NCBI GenBank assembly: GCA_003225175.1
Contig: QIBA01000028.1
Span: 97,944 to 161,943, forward strand
DNA length: 64,000 nt
Direction of reading: 5' to 3'
Source: Acidobacteriota bacterium
Lineage (GTDB): Bacteria; Acidobacteriota; Terriglobia; Terriglobales; Acidobacteriaceae
Shown here: one piece after another, positions 1-8,162 of the stretch
How positions within the stretch are numbered: position 1 is the stretch's first letter
Layout: every line of letters starts with the position of its first letter
Notes under the pieces: model-generated
Told to the model about the DNA's origin: nothing
The model's database searches: none
What the model saw: the letters and a program-made list of their open reading frames with translations, nothing else
Translations under genes and position numbers: made by a program

Positions 1-675
1 TTCGTTCGCGAGAATGTCTGCAGCTTCCTGGGCGACATAGACCATCGCCGCATATGTAATCACACTTACGTCGCGCCCTTCACGGTGAACTCGTGCCTTG
101 CCGATCTCGATGGTGTAATCCTTGGCGGGCAATTCTTCCTTGATGCGACGATAGAGAAACTTGTGCTCGAAGAAAAGACAGGGATTGTTGTCGCGGATCG
201 CGGCTTTGACCAGACCCTTGGCATCGTGGGCAGTCGCAGGACAAATTACTTTCAGTCCAGGCGTATGCGCGTAGTAGGTTTCGGGGTTCTGCGAGTGAAA
301 CGGACCGCCGCTCACGCCACCGCCTGAGGGTCCTCGAAGCACCACAGGTGCAGGCGCATCCCAGCGATAATTAGCCTTCGCAACCATGTTGATGATCTGG
401 TTGTGTGCGCAGCTAATGAAGTCCATGAACTGGAACTCGGCAACTGGACGCATGCCAGTGAGCGAAGCTCCGAAGGCGGCGCCTACAATGGCAGCTTCGG
501 CGATGGGCGTGTCAATCACGCGCTCGCTACCGAAGTGATGAATAAATCCTTCGGTAACCTTGAAGGCGCCGCCATACACACCGATATCTTCTCCGATGCA
601 GAAGACAGCCGGATCGCGTTCCATCTCTTCCCAAATGCCTTCGCGGATTGCTTCGAGGTAAGTGACAGGTGCCAT
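1..675 (-). CDS. pdhB: Pyruvate (2-oxoacid) dehydrogenase E1 component, beta subunit (3' end outside window)
   Basis: Cytoplasmic thiamine-diphosphate enzyme half that pairs with the E1-alpha subunit to decarboxylate pyruvate (or a branched 2-oxoacid) and pass the acyl group to the lipoyl domain of E2. The first 225 residues are readable. They start MAPVTYLEAIREGIWEEMER and contain the family hallmarks GEDIGVYGGAFKVTEGF, DTPIAEAAIVGAAFGAS, RPVAEFQFMDF and GPSGGGVSGGPFHSQ. The ATG overlaps the alpha-subunit stop by one base (TAATG), so the two are translationally coupled, as expected for a 1:1 complex. The gene runs off the left edge, where E2 would be the natural next gene. Whether the true substrate is pyruvate or a branched-chain 2-oxoacid cannot be fixed from this subunit; the adjacent lipB and lpd favour pyruvate dehydrogenase. 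Confidence 0.93.
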   Translation of the reverse strand, partial: MAPVTYLEAIREGIWEEMERDPAVFCIGEDIGVYGGAFKVTEGFIHHFGSERVIDTPIAEAAIVGAAFGASLTGMRPVAEFQFMDFISCAHNQIINMVAKANYRWDAPAPVVLRGPSGGGVSGGPFHSQNPETYYAHTPGLKVICPATAHDAKGLVKAAIRDNNPCLFFEHKFLYRRIKEELPAKDYTIEIGKARVHREGRDVSVITYAAMVYVAQEAADILANE

Positions 676-2003
676 TATCGGAAATGCGCCACGTCGCTGG
701 CCGCTCCTAGTTTCTTCTTTTTTACTTGTTTCACTTTGGGCGTGCCATACAGCAGCGGGATCTCAACCGAGTTATCACAAAAAACGCGCTCGCCTGCTGT
801 TGATCCGTCGGGATAGGGCGAGGCATCGGCGAAGTCCCGATCTTCCTCAATCTGCTTTTGTGTGAAAGCGACTAGATCGCCATTCTCCTTCGGAGTGAGC
901 CAGTGCTTCTCTAGCAGATACTTCTCCATGCGTGCAATTGGATCGCGCTTTTTCCAGTACTCGAAATAGGCAGGAGGGACATACGCTGCGGCATCGTGCA
1001 TGGCGTGTCCACGCATGCGCATCATCTTGGCCTCGATGAGGGTGGCGCCTTCGCCGCCATAAGCTCTTTGCGCCGCCTCGTAAGTCACGTCATACACCTG
1101 ATTAGGGTCGGTGCCGTCGACGATGAACCCCGGCACGCCGTACCCAATCGCGCGATCTGCAAGGTCCGTGCACGCTACCTGGCGGTCGACAGGAGTGGAA
1201 TAGGCCCACAGATTGTTCTCTATGATCAGTATCACTCCGAGCTTTTGCACGGCGGCGAAATTGAAGCCTTCGTAAGTTGGACCAGTGGATTGCCCACCAT
1301 CGCCGACCCATGTGAGACACGCGATGTTCTTGCCTTGAAGTCGCGCACCCAACGCAACGCCTGCCAAAACGGGAATGAGATCCCCTAACATTGAAATTGG
1401 CGCAGCTATATGGCGCTGGTGCTTGTCCCCAAAATGCGAGCCGGCATCCCGCCCTCCGGTAGGGGCGCCAGACTTGGCCATGTATTGCATCATCAAGTCG
1501 CGCGGTTTGAATCCTCGAACCAGCAGCGCCCCCTGATTGCGGATCAGTGGTCCGATCCAATCACCCTCGCGCAGCGCGTAAGCAGAGGCGCAGGAGCAGC
1601 CTTCCTGTCCGAGCCCGAGATACACGCCGCCGACAACTTTTTGTTGTTTGAAGAGATTTTCGAGCGTCTGCTCCATCTTGCGGTTGAGCAGCATGTAGCG
1701 ATAAATCTCGATGCTTTGCTGCTTGTTTAGGTACTTGGATTCGCGCAGTGGGGGAGGCTCTGCCGTCAGATCGCCTTCGATGGCATAGCGAAATTGGCCG
1801 TCTACACATTCTTCTACCGTGCGACACTCGAGCACCTCGAGGCGGTAGTCAGGAATGCCATTCGGATTACGAGAAATTGTGTATTGGTTGCTGGATGCGC
1901 TATTGCGGCGTGAACCATTGGCACTTTGAAGTTCAGAGCGAGAGGTGTTGCGAGGGCTCTTAATCGGCGTCTTGGTTTGAGGCTTGCTCTCGCTCTTCTT
2001 CAT
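675..2003 (-). CDS. pdhA: Pyruvate (2-oxoacid) dehydrogenase E1 component, alpha subunit
   Basis: Thiamine-diphosphate-dependent alpha subunit of the E1 decarboxylase. The thiamine-diphosphate/Mg motif reads GDGGQSTGPTYEGFN, followed 20-odd residues later by ENNLWAYSTPVDRQ. GSHFGDKH and the phosphorylation-loop-like region RMRGHAMHD are also present. The first ~75 residues are a Lys/Ser/Pro/Arg-rich low-complexity segment not found in typical E1-alpha proteins. The start is uncertain: the ATG used here gives MKKSESK and 442 residues, and an upstream in-frame TTG at 2045 would give 456; neither has a clear ribosome binding site. It lies just downstream of lipB and overlaps pdhB by one base, so it belongs to a PDH operon. 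Confidence 0.93.
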   Translation of the reverse strand: MKKSESKPQTKTPIKSPRNTSRSELQSANGSRRNSASSNQYTISRNPNGIPDYRLEVLECRTVEECVDGQFRYAIEGDLTAEPPPLRESKYLNKQQSIEIYRYMLLNRKMEQTLENLFKQQKVVGGVYLGLGQEGCSCASAYALREGDWIGPLIRNQGALLVRGFKPRDLMMQYMAKSGAPTGGRDAGSHFGDKHQRHIAAPISMLGDLIPVLAGVALGARLQGKNIACLTWVGDGGQSTGPTYEGFNFAAVQKLGVILIIENNLWAYSTPVDRQVACTDLADRAIGYGVPGFIVDGTDPNQVYDVTYEAAQRAYGGEGATLIEAKMMRMRGHAMHDAAAYVPPAYFEYWKKRDPIARMEKYLLEKHWLTPKENGDLVAFTQKQIEEDRDFADASPYPDGSTAGERVFCDNSVEIPLLYGTPKVKQVKKKKLGAASDVAHFR

Positions 2004-2056
2004 CGCAGGGCGGTTTGCGACGGCGAGAGATTCCCCCAAAGCCAATCGCAGACGAA

Positions 2057-2971
2057 TCAGGCGAGAGAGACTTCGTCTTTGCTGCCGAGTTGAGGGGCCT
2101 TCTGCTCGCGACGCACTTCCCGAAGGTTCTTGGGAACCTGCAGGGGAACACCTATTGTAGTGGATTGAGCATCGTCAGCGGGACGATCCTCCATCGCTTC
2201 AGTGCTCAATAATGCCTCAAGCGATTCAAGCGAGAGCATTTGCCGTGCGAAAACTCTCCCAAAGTTTAGTGAGACGGCATTTGCAACGGCCTCTATGCTC
2301 GGCACCGTACCCTTACCTGCAAGCTCTTGCGCCATGGACGTCACCGGTCGATCACTGATTCCGCAAGGAACTATCAGCTTGAAATAGTCCAGATCTGTTG
2401 TGATGTTAAGAGCAAAACCGTGGCTGGTAACACCGCGCGAGATGTGAACGCCAATAGCTGCGATCTTCTTTTGTTCAATCGCCTTTTCGCAAGCTAGCGA
2501 TTCGATTGCTGTAGGCTTGATGGGCCAATTATTGGCAAAGCAACTCTGAGAATTTGAGGCTTGCGTCCAAACCCCAGTCAGCCCACAGATGCGCTCAGCA
2601 GGGATTCCAAGATCACCGCAGGTTCGAATCAAAGCTTCTTCGAGGCGTCTGACAAACTCAACCGCTCCCAGCCGAGGAGAGAAACCTCGCAAATCAACTA
2701 TTGGGTAACCCACAAGCTGCCCCGGGCCGTGAAAAGTAATGTCACCGCCGCGATTGCTTTCAAAAACATCAACAGACTTGTTTTGCAGAATATCTCGAGA
2801 AACCAGCAGGTTTTTGTGGCTGGCATTGCGACCGAGAGTGATGACCGGAAAATGTTCCAGAAGAAGCAGCACGTCAGGAATGCTTTGCTCCTTGCGGAGC
2901 TCGACTAGCGTTTGCTGCAGGCTCAGCGCGGTGCCATAGTCGATTCTGCCGAGGTAGAGTATGGAGATCAT
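2057..2971 (-). CDS. lipB: Octanoyl-[acyl-carrier-protein]:protein N-octanoyltransferase (lipoate biosynthesis)
   Basis: Transfers octanoate from acyl carrier protein to the lipoyl domains of 2-oxoacid dehydrogenases, the first step of lipoate attachment. It shows LGRIDYGTAL at the N-terminus, RGGDITFHGPGQLVGYPI, the conserved lysine before AIGVHISRGVTSHGFALN, and the catalytic cysteine in VPCGISD. At ~304 residues it is much longer than usual LipB proteins (about 210-240). There is an insertion of roughly 28 residues between GVW and KKIAAIGV, and an extra tail of about 70 residues after the core. The ATG chosen places the family N-terminus at residue 1; an upstream TTG at 2995 would add eight residues. 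Its place between lpd and the E1 genes fits lipoylation of the PDH E2. Confidence 0.92.
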   Translation of the reverse strand: MISILYLGRIDYGTALSLQQTLVELRKEQSIPDVLLLLEHFPVITLGRNASHKNLLVSRDILQNKSVDVFESNRGGDITFHGPGQLVGYPIVDLRGFSPRLGAVEFVRRLEEALIRTCGDLGIPAERICGLTGVWTQASNSQSCFANNWPIKPTAIESLACEKAIEQKKIAAIGVHISRGVTSHGFALNITTDLDYFKLIVPCGISDRPVTSMAQELAGKGTVPSIEAVANAVSLNFGRVFARQMLSLESLEALLSTEAMEDRPADDAQSTTIGVPLQVPKNLREVRREQKAPQLGSKDEVSLA

Positions 2972-3011
2972 TTGCGAAGAGTTGAAGCCACTCAAATGTT
3001 CCTATTCCGCG

Positions 3012-3232
3012 TTAAGCTTCCTGCGCTTCCAGGTAAGTTGAGTAGCTTTTTTTGGCTGGGAATCCCGAGGCCTCTCCAGTGCAATCCTTCGACATTAAAT
3101 TCGATTGCTTCTTCCATATTGCGCTAAACCTCCTCACGCGTGCGGCTGGTGGAGACGCAGCAGCCCTGCAGGTCCGGAGAATACGCTGAAGAGCCCGTCT
3201 TCCTTCGGCTCGACTACTACCAAATGTTTCAT
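3012..3232 (-). pseudogene. hicB: Decayed HicB-type antitoxin remnant
   Basis: Reading across frames gives an almost complete HicB antitoxin. It begins MKHLVVVEPKEDGLFS, and after a frame change continues YSPDLQGCCVSTSRTREEV, then an in-frame TAG (3126-3124), then RNMEEAIEFNVEGL. After a second frame change in a run of seven A (3053-3047) it ends KSYSTYLEAQEA and TAA. The first frame break at about 3184 fits loss of two bases from an Ala codon (Ser-Ala-Tyr-Ser is usual in HicB). The start ATG overlaps the stop of the hicA remnant as ATGA, the normal hicAB arrangement. With two frameshifts and one nonsense codon it cannot make a full protein. HicB normally neutralises HicA and represses the operon. 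Homology is judged from remembered family motifs. Confidence 0.78.
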
Positions 3233-3366
3233 TGCTTCAGTCCCGCCTGTTTCAGAATGCTGTTCACCGTACCTAGAGCGGGGTCATCATTTGGCTTTCG
3301 CGCAAAGTATAAGACCCCATTTGCTTCGATGCTTGAACTCCTTATGACTTTCTTACTGCGCTCCAA
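3229..3366 (-). pseudogene. hicA: Internally deleted HicA-type toxin remnant
   Basis: HicA is a small mRNA interferase of toxin-antitoxin pairs. Here a 45-codon open frame from a possible TTG carries a weak N-terminal match (KKVIRSSSIEANGVLYFAR) joined directly to the very characteristic C-terminal half KPNDDPALGTVNSILKQAG. The middle of the family, including the G-S-H segment with the catalytic histidine, is absent, which fits an in-frame deletion of about 20 codons. No ATG is present. The stop overlaps the start of the hicB remnant by four bases. It sits between lpd and lipB, so a toxin-antitoxin module apparently inserted into the PDH operon and then decayed. Confidence 0.72.
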
Positions 3367-3409
3367 ATACTATTCGTCCTACTCTGCAGAACCCCGTGGA
3401 GCTTCATCT

Positions 3410-4831
3410 TTAAATATTGATCGCCTTGCCTTCGACGCTGCTAAACCCATCAAGCAGCGCCTCGTATAGAGTTGGATGCGCATGAACAGTGAACATCATC
3501 TCTTCTACCGTGGCCTCGAGCTGCATAGCAGTCACAGCCTCAGAGATCAGTTCCGTGGCCTGTGGACCAATGATGTGTACACCCAAGATTTCGCCGTACT
3601 GTTCTTCTGAGACAACTTTGATGAAACCGTCGTGGCTGCTGATGATGCTCGCCTTCGAGTTCGCAGTAAATGGAAACTTCCCGATTTTTACCTTGTAGCC
3701 CTTCTCTCGCGCCTGGGCTTCGGTTAGGCCTACGCTGCCGATCTGCGGTTCGCAGTAAGTTGCTCCGGGTATTAGATTGCGCTTCACTGGACGAGCGTAT
3801 TTACCTGCGATCTTCGCCACGGCAACCATGCCTTGCATCGCAGCCACGTGGGCCAGCTGAGGCATTCCCAAAACGATGTCGCCGATCGCATAAATGCACG
3901 GCTCCGTTGTCTGCATCCATTCGTTTGTGGGAATGAAGCCTCGGTCGGCTTTGATTTTGCTCTTTTCCAGGCCAACATCATCAGTCTGCGGGGCGCGCCC
4001 AATGGCGATCAGCACCTTCTCGGCCTCGAGCTTCTGCTGTTTGCCATCACTGCCGGTGAAGGTCACCACAGCTCCGTCTTTAGTCTTTTCAACCTTCTCG
4101 ACCTTCGCTCCAAGATGGCAATTGATGCCGCGTTTCTTGTAGACGCGCAACAATTCCTTGCTTATGTCCTCATCCTCGACAGGCACAAGCCGTGGAAGCG
4201 CCTCGAGGATTGTCACCTCCGCTCCGTAGGACTTGTAGATTGAAGCGAACTCGACGCCTACGGCGCCCGATCCGATTACGATGAGCGATTTCGGAATTGT
4301 GCCGAGCGAGAGAATCTCGATGTTCGTAAGAATCGTGGGATCAGGTTTCAAACCGGGAAGCATTCTAGCCTGCGATCCACTGGCGAGGATCACGTTCCTC
4401 GTGTGCAGCATGCTCTTTTTGCCATCGTCTCCGGTCACTTCTACTTCGAGCACGCCATTCTTTACTGGACCAGTCAACCTGCCGTAACCGGGAACGACCG
4501 TGACCTTGTTCTTGCGCATCAGGAACTCGAGTCCTTTCGCGTGCTTGGTGACGATCTTATTCTTGCGATCCTGAACGGTACCCCAATTCACTTTCATGCC
4601 GTCGACATTCTCGATACCGTGCTCCTTCGCCGCCTTGAAGTGGTCGTAGATCTCGGCGTCGAACAGCAGGCTCTTGGTCGGGATACAGCCTACGTGCAGG
4701 CATGTGCCGCCGAGCTTCGGATCTTTTTCGATCAGTGCGACTTTCAGTCCATACTCTCCGCCGCGAATCGCGGCCGTATAGCCGCCCGGACCGGAGCCAA
4801 TGATGGCTGCGTCGTAGATAGTCTCTGGCAA
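3410..4831 (-). CDS. lpdA: Dihydrolipoyl dehydrogenase (E3)
   Basis: FAD flavoprotein that reoxidises the dihydrolipoyl groups of 2-oxoacid dehydrogenase complexes with NAD+. The 473 residues include the FAD-binding GSGPGG at 12-17, the redox-active disulfide GGTCLHVGC (C44, C49), the NAD-binding IGSGAVGVEFA, a second FAD motif IYAIGDIV and the C-terminal catalytic HAHPTLYEAL. Length is normal. The start is TTG, supported by GGAG six bases upstream (CGGAGTCCCAATTG). It is the first gene of the PDH/lipoate cluster on this strand. The ~400 bases between it and lipB are filled by the decayed HicAB pair. Confidence 0.96.
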   Translation of the reverse strand: MPETIYDAAIIGSGPGGYTAAIRGGEYGLKVALIEKDPKLGGTCLHVGCIPTKSLLFDAEIYDHFKAAKEHGIENVDGMKVNWGTVQDRKNKIVTKHAKGLEFLMRKNKVTVVPGYGRLTGPVKNGVLEVEVTGDDGKKSMLHTRNVILASGSQARMLPGLKPDPTILTNIEILSLGTIPKSLIVIGSGAVGVEFASIYKSYGAEVTILEALPRLVPVEDEDISKELLRVYKKRGINCHLGAKVEKVEKTKDGAVVTFTGSDGKQQKLEAEKVLIAIGRAPQTDDVGLEKSKIKADRGFIPTNEWMQTTEPCIYAIGDIVLGMPQLAHVAAMQGMVAVAKIAGKYARPVKRNLIPGATYCEPQIGSVGLTEAQAREKGYKVKIGKFPFTANSKASIISSHDGFIKVVSEEQYGEILGVHIIGPQATELISEAVTAMQLEATVEEMMFTVHAHPTLYEALLDGFSSVEGKAINI

Positions 4832-5036
4832 TTGGGACTCCGTTTACTTCTTGGGAATTCGGTTAGAAGACAAACATTAGATTGTAACAAGCAGGATTTG
4901 GTCGCAAGCGTGACCGCTGGGGCTCGAAACGAGCGGCAGATTGGATAGTTGGAACGAAGGAACTTGTTGAGTCGTTGAGGTTACAAAGGAAGGGCCGCCC
5001 ACGATGTGAGCGGCCATCCTGATCTTGCGATCCCAG

Positions 5037-5186
5037 CTAGACCACCGTTCGCCGTCCAGTGATCAGGTTGACGATCAACACGATCACGGCCGCCACCAAC
5101 AGCAAGTGGATCAAACTGCCGGCCACATGGAAGCTGAATCCTAGAAGCCAGAGAATCAGCAAGATGGCAAAGATTGTCCAAAGCAT
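5037..5186 (-). CDS. Small lmo0937-family membrane protein
   Basis: A 49-residue, almost entirely hydrophobic protein starting MLWTIFAILLILWLLGF and ending LIVNLITGRRTVV, with two membrane-spanning helices. The pattern matches the lmo0937/DUF5670 family of tiny membrane proteins, which have no known biochemical role and are often linked to stress responses. The start is favoured by the strong purine tract AGAGGGAGGG ahead of the ATG; a longer frame beginning at 5234 would add 16 non-hydrophobic residues and is less likely. It stands alone, followed downstream by lpdA on the same strand about 200 bases away. Confidence 0.8.
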   Translation of the reverse strand: MLWTIFAILLILWLLGFSFHVAGSLIHLLLVAAVIVLIVNLITGRRTVV

Positions 5187-5352
5187 ATTTCGGCCCTCCC
5201 TCTTTAAAGTCCTCGCTCGATAAGATGGGGCCACTCTGAATGGTGTTGCTAGATAAGTAAATACTTTCCTCTACTTCACACAGTGCACGGACCGTCAGCA
5301 GGCCAGCAACTCCCAATGCGGATGCTTCGCTCGGCAACGCTGATCGGCGAAA

Positions 5353-6387
5353 TCAAGCAATCAATTTTGCTGCATCTTTTGCGAAGTACGTAAGGATGGT
5401 TCCTGCCCCCGCTCGGCGGATCGAGAGTAAAGATTCCAGCATCACGCGCTGCAGATCGAGCCAGCCATTCTGGGCAGCCGCCTGGATCATGGCGTATTCA
5501 CCGGACACCTGGTATGCCCAAATGGGAACGTCGAAGCGCTCTCGCGCTGCGGCAAGCACGTCCAAGTATGGCATCGCCGGTTTCACCATCAGCATATCCG
5601 CGCCTTCGTCCACATCGGTTTGGATCTCGCGCATCGCTTCGCGGAGATTCGCACCATCCATCTGATAAGAGCGTCTGTCGCCAAACTGCGGAGCAGAATC
5701 TGCCGCCTCCCGGAATGGACCGTAGAAGCCGGAAGCGAATTTGGCTGCGTAAGAAAGGATTGGAGTGTTCTGGAGACCTGCTCCGTCCAGAGCTGTCCGG
5801 ATGGCGGCAACTCTGCCGTCCATCATGTCCGAAGGGGCAACGATGTCCACGCCTGCTCTTGCCAATGAAACCGCTGTTCGCGCCAGAATTTCCAGTGTGC
5901 AATCATTCTCAATCTCGAACTCAACCGAAGGCGCCGTAGCGGCCGCCGCCGCGCCGAGATCGCCAGCCCTGGTTGCCGCTGTTTTTCTCACAATCCCGCA
6001 GTGTCCGTGGGACATGTATTCACAGAGACATACGTCCCCAAGCACTATCAAATCGGGAACCGCGCGCTTTATGGCGCGGGTTGCCCGCTGCACAATGCCA
6101 TCATCTGCCCAGGCTCCAGTTGCTTGCTCGTCTTTCGTTTCTGGGAGTCCGAAGAGGATGATGGCTGGAATTCCCAACGCGTGAGTTTCCTGAGCTTCCT
6201 TTATCGCCTGGTCGATGGAAAGATTGAAGATGCGGGGCATCGAACGAATCGCTTTTCGGACACCCTCGCCCGGGCAAACAAAAAGTGGATAAACCAGCGA
6301 CTCGGGAGTAAGCCGCGTTTCCCGCACCATCGAACGCAGAGCCTCGTTCCGACGGAGCCGACGCAGACGTGTCACAGGGAAAGCCAT
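5353..6387 (-). CDS. hemB: Porphobilinogen synthase (delta-aminolevulinic acid dehydratase)
   Basis: Condenses two molecules of 5-aminolevulinate to porphobilinogen, the second common step of haem synthesis. The 344-residue protein starts [14 protein letters not shown] and has the metal-site region [17 protein letters not shown]. The two active-site lysine regions are [17 protein letters not shown] and [26 protein letters not shown] is also diagnostic. The start was chosen at the ATG preceding the family N-terminus; the open frame continues upstream for 63 codons of unrelated sequence. HemE and HemH of the same pathway are encoded about 35 kb away, so the pathway is dispersed. Confidence 0.96.
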   Translation of the reverse strand: MAFPVTRLRRLRRNEALRSMVRETRLTPESLVYPLFVCPGEGVRKAIRSMPRIFNLSIDQAIKEAQETHALGIPAIILFGLPETKDEQATGAWADDGIVQRATRAIKRAVPDLIVLGDVCLCEYMSHGHCGIVRKTAATRAGDLGAAAAATAPSVEFEIENDCTLEILARTAVSLARAGVDIVAPSDMMDGRVAAIRTALDGAGLQNTPILSYAAKFASGFYGPFREAADSAPQFGDRRSYQMDGANLREAMREIQTDVDEGADMLMVKPAMPYLDVLAAARERFDVPIWAYQVSGEYAMIQAAAQNGWLDLQRVMLESLLSIRRAGAGTILTYFAKDAAKLIA

Positions 6388-6457
6388 ATGGGAATTGTAT
6401 TTGAAAGCTGGGTGAAAACCATTGGCTGGCGGTCTGCTGTGGGCGTGCTGCCAATGA

Positions 6458-6595
6458 TCAGCTTGGAAAAGCAGGCGTCGCGGACTCGTGCTGCGGAGGC
6501 GCTTTGCGGAATTTCGGGAGGTGTAGCACAAGTCCGGCAACGCAGCAGCCAACCAGCAAAGCGGCAGCGAAGACAAAGAAACGTTTCAAGCCCAC
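6458..6595 (-). CDS. Possible very small membrane or lipid-anchored protein
   Basis: Upstream of hemB on the same strand, a 45-codon frame with a GTG (or a TTG two codons later) start reads [18 protein letters not shown] and then a short polar tail ending PAFPS. The N-terminus looks like a signal or lipoprotein sequence (LVGCC). No convincing ribosome binding site is seen, and I do not recognise a family. This is the only candidate in the 476 bases between hemB and the next gene; the rest of that space shows nothing I can name. Confidence 0.22.
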   Translation of the reverse strand: MGLKRFFVFAAALLVGCCVAGLVLHLPKFRKAPPQHESATPAFPS

Positions 6596-6863
6596 TTGCC
6601 TACTGGACCGGAGGCGCACACTTTCTCATTTCGAATCAGCACGGCGCAGCATTATAGCCGCTGGTGGAAGCGCACCCTGCGAAAACCCGCGCAGAGTGCG
6701 GCACGCACAGTTTGGAAAATGCTCAGGACCCAAAGAGAGAAAAGGGTCGGCCGCCCGGCGCCTTCATAATTGAGGATGACTTAGAACGAGTCGGCAAGAT
6801 GTCGATCAAGCGAGCGAGCTCTCTAGCCGCTGTCAGGTTTTTGCTGGTACCTTTCAGAGGCTC

Positions 6864-8039
6864 ATGCTGAACACGCTGGCGATCTCCAACTACCGTTCTC
6901 TGCGGCAGGTCGTCCTTCCATTCGAACGTCTGAATGTGATCACCGGAGCGAATGGCACAGGGAAATCAAATCTCTATCGCGCCCTGCGGCTGCTGGCGGA
7001 TGTGGCACAGGGACGCGTTGTTTCCTCTATCGCCCGCGAAGGCGGACTGCAGTCGACGCTCTGGGCAGGTCCGGAGACGATTGCCCGCTCCGTGCGTCTG
7101 GGTGAGTTTCCCGTTGAGGGAACGCGGCGCAAGCAGCCGATCTATCTGCGCCTTGGGTTCGCCGGGGACGACTACAACTATGCCATCGACATGGGCTTGC
7201 CTAAACAAACCAAGGACGATCCCTCCGCATTTAAGCGCGATCCGCACATCAAGCGCGAGTGCATCTGGCACGGGGTCCAACTTCGTCCCAGCGCGCTGCT
7301 CATTGATCGCGATGGGCCCATCCTTAAGGTTCGTACTGAAGATGGCGGCTGGCACATCGTTACGCAAAACCTTTCTACATTTGACAGCATGATGACCTAC
7401 CTCTCGGATCCGCGCAGCGCGCCCGAGATGCTTGCGCTGCGAGAATCGATTCGCGCCTGGCGCTTTTACGATCATTTCCGCACAGATGCCCAGAGCCCAG
7501 TGCGTTCGCCGCAGATCGGCACGTGGACTCCCATTTTGGGAGACGATGGATCCGATGTCGCCGCTGCAATGCAGACCATCGTCGAGCTGGGCGATGGCGA
7601 ACTGCTGGACACGGCCATCGCTGACGCATTTTCCGGCAGCAAGATTTCTGTCATGCCGGAAGAAAGCGGCAGGTTCGCGCTGCAAATGTCGCAGCATGGG
7701 CTTTTGCGCCCGCTTTCCGCAGCCGAACTCTCCGACGGCACGCTTCGCTATCTGCTATGGATCGCCGCCCTACTCACGCCGCGTCCACCGACGCTCATGG
7801 TGCTGAACGAACCCGAGACCAGCCTGCATCCAGACTTACTCGGCGCTCTGGCACGCCTGATTGCAAAAGCCGCAGCGCGGACGCAGGTGGTGGTTGTAAC
7901 CCACTCACCGCGGCTGATCTCGTCGCTCGAGGAACAACCCGGTTGTCACTCGATCAAGCTGGATAAGAACTTTGGCGAAACGGTAATCGCGAGCAACAGC
8001 CAACGCACTGTTCCGACCTGGAAATGGCCAGCGCGATGA
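6864..8039 (+). CDS. AAA-family (AAA_21/RecF-like) ATPase of unknown role
   Basis: A soluble ATPase of 391 residues of the SMC/RecF/OLD-like AAA_21 type. The N-terminus MLNTLAISNYRSLRQVVLPF is typical of the group and is followed by Walker A GANGTGKSN. Near the C-terminus are the signature region SDGTLRYLLWIAALL, Walker B MVLNEPETSLHPDLL (Asn in place of the usual first Asp, which I believe is common in this subgroup) and the H-loop VVVTHSPRLISSL. There is no nuclease (TOPRIM) domain, so it is not a complete OLD protein. It is preceded by AGAGG seven bases from the ATG. No partner gene is adjacent: the flanking genes are divergent hemB and a convergent cell-wall hydrolase. Substrate and process are unknown. 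Confidence 0.85.
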   Translation: MLNTLAISNYRSLRQVVLPFERLNVITGANGTGKSNLYRALRLLADVAQGRVVSSIAREGGLQSTLWAGPETIARSVRLGEFPVEGTRRKQPIYLRLGFAGDDYNYAIDMGLPKQTKDDPSAFKRDPHIKRECIWHGVQLRPSALLIDRDGPILKVRTEDGGWHIVTQNLSTFDSMMTYLSDPRSAPEMLALRESIRAWRFYDHFRTDAQSPVRSPQIGTWTPILGDDGSDVAAAMQTIVELGDGELLDTAIADAFSGSKISVMPEESGRFALQMSQHGLLRPLSAAELSDGTLRYLLWIAALLTPRPPTLMVLNEPETSLHPDLLGALARLIAKAAARTQVVVVTHSPRLISSLEEQPGCHSIKLDKNFGETVIASNSQRTVPTWKWPAR

Positions 8040-8162
8040 TCATTAGAACAGCAGATCCCGGCTACCGCGGCTGAATGGCCGTTTCGGAACGCAGTTTGGC
8101 TGCGGAGCGAAGGATGAAAGTTTCATTGTGGTCCTCGAGCTCAATTGATCAGTTTTGGCGTC

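Noticed and set aside
4403..4948. A 181-codon plus-strand frame
   Set aside because: Opposite the well-supported lpdA gene; no domain or ribosome binding site.
6864..8039. Anti-phage OLD-type defence system
   Set aside because: The ATPase lacks a TOPRIM nuclease domain and no partner nuclease, helicase or toxin gene adjoins it, so a defence role cannot be supported.
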